Source: Mailhella sp. (lineage in GTDB: Bacteria; Desulfobacterota; Desulfovibrionia; Desulfovibrionales; Desulfovibrionaceae). From it: a stretch of 7,271 bases of DNA. This document shows positions 1 through 5,361 of the stretch, in pieces. Made by a program: the position numbers and the translations under genes. The DNA lies in assembly GCA_017940105.1 (NCBI GenBank), contig JAGAZG010000203.1, positions 1 through 7,271 on the forward strand, given 5' to 3'. Each line of letters starts with the position of its first letter. Positions within the stretch are counted from its first letter, which is position 1. The notes below the pieces were generated by a model. That model searched no databases and was not told the origin of the DNA. It saw only the letters and a list, made by a program, of their open reading frames with translations.

Positions 1-210
1 TCTAGAAGCATCCTGCGGAAAAAGGGTTCGGGCGTCGTTATTCCATGCGAGGATTGCTTTGCTGATGAGATGCGCAGCCAGATTCCGGACGAAGACGCTG
101 CTCCTGCTCGAACAGGAGCAGCGTTCCATCCAAGAAAAGAACCGCTGACTATAGAGGTGAGGGCCGGGGCCTTGCGCAGGCATGCGCGGTTTTCAAGCCA
201 CTGGACATAA
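1..210. other. Left-edge stretch with several open frames; no gene assigned
   Basis: Three overlapping readings are open here and none can be assigned. On the plus strand, frame 1 is open from the window edge to a TAA at 208-210, and frame 2 is open to a TGA at 144-146; either could be the 3' end of an upstream gene. Frame 3 has a TAG at 3-5. On the minus strand an ATG at 127-129 opens a frame that runs off the left edge after 43 codons, but its first codons are a serine/cysteine-rich run produced by the hairpin arm, and no Shine-Dalgarno sequence precedes it. I recognise no family in any of them. The window starts exactly on TCTAGA, an XbaI site, which may be chance or a cloning boundary. 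Confidence 0.2.
94..125. terminator. Strong hairpin, possible terminator of an upstream gene
   Basis: The arms ACGCTGCTCCTG (95-106) and CAGGAGCAGCGT (113-124) are perfectly complementary over 12 base pairs around a six-base loop, and a G-T wobble at 94/125 extends the stem. It is GC-rich and very stable. The sequence after it on the plus strand (TTCCATCC) has no real T-run, and neither has the minus-strand side, so intrinsic termination is not certain. It may mark the 3' end of a gene lying left of the window. Confidence 0.45.
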
Positions 211-412
211 TCCGGAGATGCTCGTCCAGTTCCGTGCCCTTGCGTATGGGGCGCGGCGCAGGCCGCCGAAAAAAGGCATATGCCGCATGTCAAGGCTGCG
301 CAGAGTCGCTTCATGCGTGTTATATAGCGCAGCAATATGCCGGAGTGCAAAGGGTTTTTGCTATGTCTCCATCAGCGTATACGGATGCGAGGAGCATGCT
401 ATTTTTTTTCGC
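211..412. other. Non-coding region upstream of the TRAP locus
   Basis: I see no convincing gene here. The short open frames lack Shine-Dalgarno sequences and their translations look random. The region becomes AT-rich toward its right end and contains an uninterrupted run of eight T at 402-409, just before the -35 box at 415. That run could act as a curved or UP-like element for the promoter. With the preceding stretch, this makes about 540 bases without a recognisable gene. Confidence 0.4.
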
Positions 413-456
413 TATTGACGGAAATTTCTTTTTCGCCTAAAAAAACTCTAATGAAT
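413..456 (+). promoter_or_regulatory. Sigma70-type promoter of the binding-protein gene
   Basis: A -35 box TTGACG (415-420) is followed by exactly 17 bases and a -10 box TAAAAA (438-443), so transcription should start near 450. A T8 tract (402-409) lies just upstream. The 44-base block matches the block at 1701-1744 at 32 positions without gaps, including TATTGACG, the spacing and CTCTA after the -10. This repeat is the best support that it is a real promoter. The predicted leader is about 90 bases. I saw no sigma54 -24/-12 pair. Confidence 0.6.
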
Positions 457-470
457 GAACAATGAGGAAA

Positions 471-496
471 AGGCATGAGGGGCTTTACGCATGCCT
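471..496 (+). promoter_or_regulatory. Inverted repeat in the binding-protein leader
   Basis: AGGCATG (471-477) and CATGCCT (490-496) form a perfect seven-base-pair inverted repeat around a 12-base interval. It lies between the predicted start of transcription and the ribosome-binding site. The interval includes part of the block TGAGGGGCTTTACGC (476-490), which recurs with 13 of 15 matches at 1745-1759. It could be an operator or an mRNA hairpin; the sequence alone does not decide. Confidence 0.35.
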
Positions 497-526
497 GTGC
501 TGGAAACATTTTTACAGGTTTGTTTT

Positions 527-532
527 AAGGAG
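527..532 (+). promoter_or_regulatory. Shine-Dalgarno that fixes the binding-protein start
   Basis: AAGGAG lies six bases before the ATG at 539. The in-frame ATG at 491 has no comparable site and would place 16 residues ahead of a well-formed signal peptide, so 539 is the start. Confidence 0.85.
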
Positions 533-538
533 TTGAAT

Positions 539-1618
539 ATGCTGAAGAAATTCGGAGTATTGGCCTTGGCTTTTGCCATGGGAGGTATGCTTGCCATCAG
601 CGGTCCCGCCGAGGCTGCCAAGGGCTTTAAAGGTCTTTCCTTTATGGGTAGCTATGCTGAGAAGCATCCCACTGTCGTCAATGTGTGGAAGCCTTGGTTC
701 AAGATTGTGGAAGAAAAATTCGGCGGCAAGCTTACCTTTGACTATTTTGCCACCAATGCATTGTACCCCGAAGCAGAAGCAATCGCCGCCATTACCGACG
801 GTCGCGTGGATTTCGGCGTGGTGCGTCCCGCCGTCTATCCCGGCAAGATGAACTTGCTTGGCGTGGTTGCCCTGCCCGGCATGTGCCCTAATGCTCTCGT
901 CGGCAGTCTTGTTGCTGAGGATATCGTCGAACACTTTAAAGAAGTGCGCGATGAAATGCCCGCCAACTCCGTGCACTATTTCGCGTGGGCTTCTGCGGCT
1001 TATCAGATCCATACCATCAAGCCTGTTAAGAACATGGAAGAGCTGAAAGGCAAGAAGATCATCGTATGGGATGCCACGACTCTTGAATGGATCAAGGCGC
1101 TTGGGGCCAACCCCATCCGCATGAGTTCGCCCGACACCTATCTCGCCCTTTCAAAAGGCATGGCCGATGGCGTTCTTTGCCCCCTTGCTCCCCTCAAGTC
1201 CTATAAGATTACCGAGGCGACCAAGTATCACCTTATTCTCAATCTCGGTGTGAACACGTTCTGTATGGAAGCCAACAAAGACCTTTGGGAATCCATGCCT
1301 AAGGACATGCGTGACTGGCTCACTGCCGAGGGTGGCATGAAGATGGCCGAAGCCAACGGCAAATCCCTTGAAGACGGAGCCATGGCAGATACTAAGTGGA
1401 TGGAAGCTCAGGGGCACCAGTTCTTCTACCTGACCGATGAAGAACGCTCAGCAGCCCTTGCCCCGCTTGCTTCTTTTGCTGACATGTGGAAGTCTACTGA
1501 CTGCAAGAACATGGATGCCAAAGTCGTGGATGAAGTGCTCAGGTATGCCCGCGAACGCAGCAAGTACTACACAGATGCCGTATATTCCGGGAAATATGGC
1601 GATGCTTATAAGAAGTAG
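539..1618 (+). CDS. dctP: TRAP transporter periplasmic solute-binding protein (DctP family)
   Basis: This 359-residue protein should capture a solute in the periplasm and deliver it to the DctQM permease encoded next. Residues 1-26 form a Sec signal peptide: a KK pair, a hydrophobic core and an AEA cleavage site near 24-26. The DctP fold is suggested by a G-R-V-D-F-G segment (88-93), K-G-K-K (170-173) and the later sequence G-A-N-P...Y-L-A-L-S-K-G-M-A-D-G (189-211), which match the family pattern. Length is normal. The oddity is at the ligand site. By hand alignment to Haemophilus SiaP, the nearly invariant arginine 147 corresponds to Ile175, and arginine 127 to Tyr155; an arginine occurs instead at 194. 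The substrate is unknown and may not be a typical carboxylate. The gene has its own promoter (413-456), a strong Shine-Dalgarno and its own terminator. The family assignment is firm; the substrate is not. Confidence 0.93.
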   Translation: MLKKFGVLALAFAMGGMLAISGPAEAAKGFKGLSFMGSYAEKHPTVVNVWKPWFKIVEEKFGGKLTFDYFATNALYPEAEAIAAITDGRVDFGVVRPAVYPGKMNLLGVVALPGMCPNALVGSLVAEDIVEHFKEVRDEMPANSVHYFAWASAAYQIHTIKPVKNMEELKGKKIIVWDATTLEWIKALGANPIRMSSPDTYLALSKGMADGVLCPLAPLKSYKITEATKYHLILNLGVNTFCMEANKDLWESMPKDMRDWLTAEGGMKMAEANGKSLEDGAMADTKWMEAQGHQFFYLTDEERSAALAPLASFADMWKSTDCKNMDAKVVDEVLRYARERSKYYTDAVYSGKYGDAYKK

Positions 1619-1642
1619 ACAGGTCTGACATTGCAGGTTTTT

Positions 1643-1680
1643 GCGGCTCCGCATCATGCATGTGGGGCCGCCTTTTGTTT
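1643..1680 (+). terminator. Intrinsic terminator after the binding-protein gene
   Basis: GCGGCTCCGCAT (1643-1654) pairs with ATGTGGGGCCGC (1660-1671) over 12 base pairs, two of them G-T wobbles, around the five-base loop CATGC. TTTTGTTT follows at 1673-1680. The hairpin starts 24 bases after the stop codon. It should end or strongly reduce transcription before the permease gene, which has its own promoter just downstream. Partial read-through would give more binding protein than permease. Confidence 0.85.
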
Positions 1681-1700
1681 GAGCAACGTGGTAATTTTGG

Positions 1701-1744
1701 TATTGACGTAACTTCTAATTTCAATTAATAAAGCTCTATTGAAT
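1701..1744 (+). promoter_or_regulatory. Sigma70-type promoter of the permease gene
   Basis: TTGACG (1703-1708), a 17-base spacer and TAATAA (1726-1731) form a good promoter, with a start expected near 1738. It lies directly after the terminator at 1643-1680, where a new promoter would be needed. It is the twin of the promoter at 413-456: 32 of 44 bases are identical, with the same -35 box, the same spacing and CTCTA after the -10. A second shared block, TGATGGCCTTTACGC (1745-1759), follows. Confidence 0.65.
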
Positions 1745-1813
1745 TGATGGCCTTTACGCGGGTCGGCATATGCTGCTCCGCCTTGTCAATCCCGGGCCGA
1801 TAGCCCACAGACA

Positions 1814-1843
1814 TGTCCATGCCCTGCAATCGGAGCATGGACA
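1814..1843 (+). promoter_or_regulatory. Hairpin directly before the permease ribosome-binding site
   Basis: TGTCCATGC (1814-1822) and GCATGGACA (1835-1843) are perfectly complementary over nine base pairs with a 12-base loop. The hairpin ends one base before the AGAGG Shine-Dalgarno (1845-1849) of the ATG at 1855. It could affect ribosome access or mRNA stability, or be a regulator-binding site. It overlaps the alternative starts at 1813, 1819 and 1837, which makes these less likely. Confidence 0.45.
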
Positions 1844-1844
1844 C

Positions 1845-1849
1845 AGAGG
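1845..1849 (+). promoter_or_regulatory. Shine-Dalgarno that favours the permease start at 1855
   Basis: AGAGG lies five bases before the ATG at 1855. The other in-frame ATGs at 1813 and 1819 have no such site, and the one at 1837 has CGGAG only one base away, too close to use. Confidence 0.55.
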
Positions 1850-1854
1850 CTGCC

Positions 1855-3762
1855 ATGGCAGAGAACACTCCTTCTGCGCTCAAAGGCGTTTATAACTTTC
1901 TTGAAACCTGCACTGGCAAGTTCAGCTGGCTGAGCCATGTTGCCATGGCCGTGCTTCCCATACTTGTTTTCCTCGACGTGAGCGGAAGGCTGTTTGGCAA
2001 GAGCGTGCCAGGTTCTCTTGAGCTGCAGGAAAATATTCTTGCTCTCACCACGTTTTCATTCATGGCGCTGCTGCAGCTGCATGACAGGCACATGCAGATC
2101 GACTTTCTGTACGTGCGCTTTCACAACTCGGTGAAGCGGTGGTGCGACGTGGCCGTTTCGTCGAGCGTGCTGGTCATCCTGCTGTTGCTCACCTACGAAA
2201 GCTACAAGGCGTTTCTGGGCAAGTTCGGCACACAGTCCATGGAACTGTACGTTCCGCTTGAGTATTACTACTGGATGCCGTTCGTAGGTATCGGCATCAC
2301 TGCGCTGGTACTGGTGTTCCAGCTTTTGCGGGACATCATCCGCTGTCTTTCAGAGCGGCACCTCATCGCTCCACTGCTTGGGATAGCCTTTGCCGTTTTT
2401 CTGGCTTGGCTTCCATTCTGGTACCGCGACAGCGACTACGAAATTTCAAACCTCGTGCTCGGCCTGATCGCCTTCGGCTTTCTCTTTTTATTCCTGTTCA
2501 TTAAAATGCCCATCGCCTGGGCCATGAGCATCATCGGAGCCATGGGCATGGTATGCATTGCCCGCAACGTGCCGGCGGCGCTTGCCTCCGTGGGCACAAC
2601 GCCGTATTCTGCGGCGGCCAACTACAGTCTGGTGGCGCTGCCGCTGTTCGTATTCATGGGCTGCATGATCCTGTATTCCGGTATATCCATCGATCTGTTC
2701 AACTCGGCCAATAAGTGGATTGGCCATATGCCCGGCGGCATGGGAATGGCCGGCGTTGCCGGATGCACCGGTTTTGCAGCTGTGTGCGGCGACTCGCTTT
2801 CTACCGCCGTGACCATGGGATCTGTATCGCTGCCCGAAATGATGCGCCTTAAGTATTCTCCCTCGCTGGCGACGGGCGCACTGGCTGCAGGCGGCACATT
2901 GGGCATCCTGATTCCCCCGAGCGCGGGTTTCATCATCTATGGCATTGTGACGGAAGTTTCCATTGGACGCCTGTTCATGGCGGGCCTCGTGCCCGGACTC
3001 ATGCTCGCCGCCATGTTCATGCTTTACATTTACATCACCGCAGTACGCCATCCTGAAATGGCTCCCCGCGGCCCAAAGTACACGTTGGCAGAAAAAATAT
3101 CGTCTTCCATGGGTCTTGTTCCCATCCTTGCCTTGTTTGTGCTCGTTCTGGGAAGCATCGTCATCGGCATATGCTCGCCCACAGAAGGCGGCGGCATAGG
3201 TGCGATGGGTGCGTTTTTGTATGCGCTCGCCCGCCGCAAGGTCACCTGGAAGAACCTTTTGGCCTCACTTGAAGAAACCGGCGAACTCACCGCGCGCATT
3301 CTCAGCATCATGGTTGGTGTTGCGGTTTTGGGCTATTTCTTCGCGCAGACACGCCTGCCTTTTTTGTTGGCAGACTTCATCAGCTCCCTTCCGTTCAATC
3401 GCTACTGGGTGTTCGCCATAATCATTATAATCTATGTCATTCTCGGTTGCATGATGAACGTCATCCCCATGCTCATGCTGACCCTGCCTTCGATTTTCCC
3501 CACGGTCGTTGCCCTTGGTTTTGACCCGGTGTGGTTCGGCGTGGTTTCGGTCATGGTCATGGTGATGGGACAGATCACTCCTCCAGTCGGCGTCGTGGTA
3601 TTTGCCTTGGCCGGTGTTGCCAAGGGAATCCCCATCGAAACGATATTCAAGGGCATCATTCCGTTTGTCGGACTGATGATTCTGGCCGTGCTTATTATCA
3701 CCATATTCCCAGATATAGCCACCTGGCTGCCGTATTACCTTATGGGGCCGGAAATCCTGTAG
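1855..3762 (+). CDS. TRAP transporter permease, fused DctQ-DctM subunits
   Basis: This 635-residue inner-membrane protein carries both permease subunits of a TRAP transporter, which imports solute from the binding protein using an ion gradient, usually sodium. The small DctQ part covers about residues 20-165: a first membrane segment near 25-42, then S-G-R-L-F-G (43-48) and L-E-L-Q-E-N (55-60), the usual DctQ pattern. A linking membrane segment lies near 170-190. The DctM part fills the rest and shows both hallmark segments: A-A-G-G-T-L-G-I-L-I-P-P-S (344-356) and Q-I-T-P-P-V-G (573-579). Between them are many hydrophobic helices, ending near residue 620. A longer reading from 1813 would add 14 residues; 1855 was chosen for its Shine-Dalgarno and because a hairpin covers the earlier ATGs. 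Fusion of Q and M is a known variant of the family. The gene probably shares a transcript with the gene at 3832. Confidence 0.93.
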   Translation: MAENTPSALKGVYNFLETCTGKFSWLSHVAMAVLPILVFLDVSGRLFGKSVPGSLELQENILALTTFSFMALLQLHDRHMQIDFLYVRFHNSVKRWCDVAVSSSVLVILLLLTYESYKAFLGKFGTQSMELYVPLEYYYWMPFVGIGITALVLVFQLLRDIIRCLSERHLIAPLLGIAFAVFLAWLPFWYRDSDYEISNLVLGLIAFGFLFLFLFIKMPIAWAMSIIGAMGMVCIARNVPAALASVGTTPYSAAANYSLVALPLFVFMGCMILYSGISIDLFNSANKWIGHMPGGMGMAGVAGCTGFAAVCGDSLSTAVTMGSVSLPEMMRLKYSPSLATGALAAGGTLGILIPPSAGFIIYGIVTEVSIGRLFMAGLVPGLMLAAMFMLYIYITAVRHPEMAPRGPKYTLAEKISSSMGLVPILALFVLVLGSIVIGICSPTEGGGIGAMGAFLYALARRKVTWKNLLASLEETGELTARILSIMVGVAVLGYFFAQTRLPFLLADFISSLPFNRYWVFAIIIIIYVILGCMMNVIPMLMLTLPSIFPTVVALGFDPVWFGVVSVMVMVMGQITPPVGVVVFALAGVAKGIPIETIFKGIIPFVGLMILAVLIITIFPDIATWLPYYLMGPEIL

Positions 3763-3778
3763 TTTTGCATAAAAACGT

Positions 3779-3802
3779 CCGCGTCATGCCGTGCATGAGC
3801 GG
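3779..3802 (+). promoter_or_regulatory. Intergenic hairpin between permease and sulfotransferase-like gene
   Basis: CCGC (3779-3782) plus TCATGC (3784-3789) pair with GCATGA (3793-3798) plus GCGG (3799-3802). This makes ten base pairs with one bulged G (3783) and a three-base loop. AATAACATTT follows, not a T-run, so it is unlikely to be a full terminator. It may be an RNA-processing or stability element that sets different levels for the two genes, or a binding site. Confidence 0.45.
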
Positions 3803-3831
3803 AATAACATTTCAACACCAAGGAGAGAATC

Positions 3832-5280
3832 ATGGGCCATCCTACAGTGTACCCCACCGGAGTTACTCTTTACAACCCGGAAAAAGCCTTCAATGGCTTT
3901 ACCATTATGCCTGTGAAAGAGCACGGCGCGTTGCTTATCGACATGAATGGGCAGGAAATCAAGCTCTGGAAAGGAGTGCATGGTTTTCCCAACAAGATAT
4001 TCCCCGGCGGCTACCTGCTTGGCAGCCGCGGTACCCGCAATGCAAAGTATGGCCTTCAGGACCAGATAGACCTCATTCAGGTTGACTGGGACGGTAATGT
4101 CGTCTGGGAATTCAACCAGGCAGAATTCATTGAGGACCCTGGTGAGAAGCCGCAGTGGATGGCTCGTCAGCATCATGACTTTCAGCGTGAAGGCAGCACC
4201 ACCGGCTACTATGCCCCCGGTCATGAGCCGCAGGCTCTTTCTGGCAACACGCTCGTGCTCTGCCACCGCGATGCGCAGTGCGAATATATTTCTGACAAAA
4301 AGTTGCTTGACGACGTCGTCTACGAAGTGAATTGGGAAGGCGAGATCATCTGGGAATGGCAGGCATCTGACCATGTGGAAGAAATGGGCTTTTCTGAAGC
4401 TGCCCGCAACGCCATGTGCCGCTGCCCGAATTACCGCGGCGGCGCGCTCATCGAGCATGCTCCAGCTCTTGGCGACTGGATGCATATCAACTCCATGTCC
4501 ACCCTTGGACCGAACAAGTGGTATGATGCCGGTGACGAACGCTTCCATCCTGACAATATCATCATGGATGGCCGCGAAACCAACATCATCTTCATCATCA
4601 GCAAGGAAACAGGCAAGATCGTATGGAAGGTCGGTCCCGATTACAGCATCGGCCACCCCGAGCACAAGCTTGGCTGGATCATCGGCCAGCACCATGCGCA
4701 TATGATTCCAGACGGGCTCCCCGGCGCGGGCAACATCCTTGTTTTTGACAACGGCGGATGGGCCGGTTATGACAACCCCAATCCAGGCGCCCCCATGGGT
4801 GTGAAGGCCGCCCAGCGTGACTACACCCGCGTGCTGGAATTCGACCCCATCACCCTTGACATTGTCTGGCAGTACACCCCGCGTGAAGCCGGCTTCGTCA
4901 TCCCGCTCGACGCCAGTCGTTTCTACAGCCCATTCATCAGCGCCGCGCAGCGCCTGCCCAACGGCAATACGATGATTACAGAAGGGTCAGACGGTCGCTT
5001 CATTGAAGTGACGCCTGATCATGAGATTGTGTGGGAATTCATCAATCCCTACATGGATGGCCGCAACATGAACATGGTGTACCGTGCTTACCGCGTACCG
5101 TACGAATGGGTGCCTCAGGCAAGCCATACGCCTGAAGTAGCCATTGCCCGTACCAACTGTGCCACATTCCGCATGCCTGGAGCCGCGCCACTGGGCAATA
5201 CTCTCAGCGTTGTTTCCGTAGAAGGCACCACGGGGTATGATGCAAACGCTGGTGACTGTATCGCAGCCACTGACGAATAA
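3832..5280 (+). CDS. Arylsulfotransferase-family beta-propeller protein
   Basis: This 482-residue protein resembles the arylsulfotransferase (ASST) family, whose studied members move a sulfuryl group from a phenolic sulfate ester to another phenol without PAPS, through a sulfated histidine. Six repeats ending in a hydrophobic-Trp motif stand at about 36-46, 84-94, 166-176, 257-267, 337-348 and 393-403, which fits the six-bladed propeller of ASST. The segment Q-R-L-P-N-G-N-T (373-380), followed by E-G-S-D-G-R and V-T-P-D-H-E-I-V-W-E-F, is typical of the family. Candidate active-site histidines are H114/H115, H218 and H287/H288/H290; which one would be sulfated cannot be told by eye. There is no signal peptide or membrane segment, unlike the periplasmic E. 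coli-type enzyme, so it is probably cytoplasmic. AAGGAG (3820-3825) lies six bases before the ATG. It follows the TRAP permease by 69 bases and likely uses the imported solute. Activity is inferred from the family; a different reaction on the same fold is possible. Confidence 0.8.
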   Translation: MGHPTVYPTGVTLYNPEKAFNGFTIMPVKEHGALLIDMNGQEIKLWKGVHGFPNKIFPGGYLLGSRGTRNAKYGLQDQIDLIQVDWDGNVVWEFNQAEFIEDPGEKPQWMARQHHDFQREGSTTGYYAPGHEPQALSGNTLVLCHRDAQCEYISDKKLLDDVVYEVNWEGEIIWEWQASDHVEEMGFSEAARNAMCRCPNYRGGALIEHAPALGDWMHINSMSTLGPNKWYDAGDERFHPDNIIMDGRETNIIFIISKETGKIVWKVGPDYSIGHPEHKLGWIIGQHHAHMIPDGLPGAGNILVFDNGGWAGYDNPNPGAPMGVKAAQRDYTRVLEFDPITLDIVWQYTPREAGFVIPLDASRFYSPFISAAQRLPNGNTMITEGSDGRFIEVTPDHEIVWEFINPYMDGRNMNMVYRAYRVPYEWVPQASHTPEVAIARTNCATFRMPGAAPLGNTLSVVSVEGTTGYDANAGDCIAATDE

Positions 5281-5292
5281 GATAAGCAAGAG

Positions 5293-5317
5293 GAAAGGAC
5301 GATCCTTTCTCCTTTTT
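5293..5317 (+). terminator. Small secondary terminator-like hairpin
   Basis: GAAAGGA (5293-5299) and TCCTTTC (5303-5309) pair perfectly over seven bases with a three-base loop. TCC and five T follow (to 5317). It lies 12 bases after the stop of the sulfotransferase-like gene and just before the stronger terminator at 5321, so it may be a first, weaker stop signal. Confidence 0.35.
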
Positions 5318-5320
5318 CTA

Positions 5321-5358
5321 AAAAACGCTCTTCAGGTTTTGCCCTGGAGAGCGTTTTT
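5321..5358. terminator. Bidirectional terminator between convergent genes
   Basis: The arms 5321-5336 and 5343-5358 form a 16-base-pair stem with one G-T wobble and a six-base loop. The outer arm is AAAAACGCTCT against AGAGCGTTTTT, so the hairpin ends in a T-run on both strands. It lies 40 bases after the sulfotransferase-like gene and three bases after the stop of RNase J, and should terminate both transcripts. Confidence 0.9.
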
Positions 5359-5361
5359 GCT

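Noticed and set aside
182..440. Short open frames of 78 and 68 codons before the TRAP promoter
   Set aside because: They overlap each other, have no Shine-Dalgarno, and end within or just before the predicted promoter; the composition looks non-coding.
501..520. A sigma54-type -24/-12 promoter near TGGAAACATTTTTACA
   Set aside because: The essential GC at -12 is missing and the site sits just before the Shine-Dalgarno, where a promoter would leave almost no leader.
3531..4085. A 184-codon plus-strand frame spanning the end of the permease and the start of the sulfotransferase-like gene
   Set aside because: It overlaps two well-supported genes in another frame, and its translation is low-complexity and unlike any family.
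3784..4701. A 305-codon open frame on the minus strand opposite the sulfotransferase-like gene
   Set aside because: It is a shadow of the gene at 3832-5280, which has propeller repeats and a strong Shine-Dalgarno; the antisense translation shows no recognisable domain.
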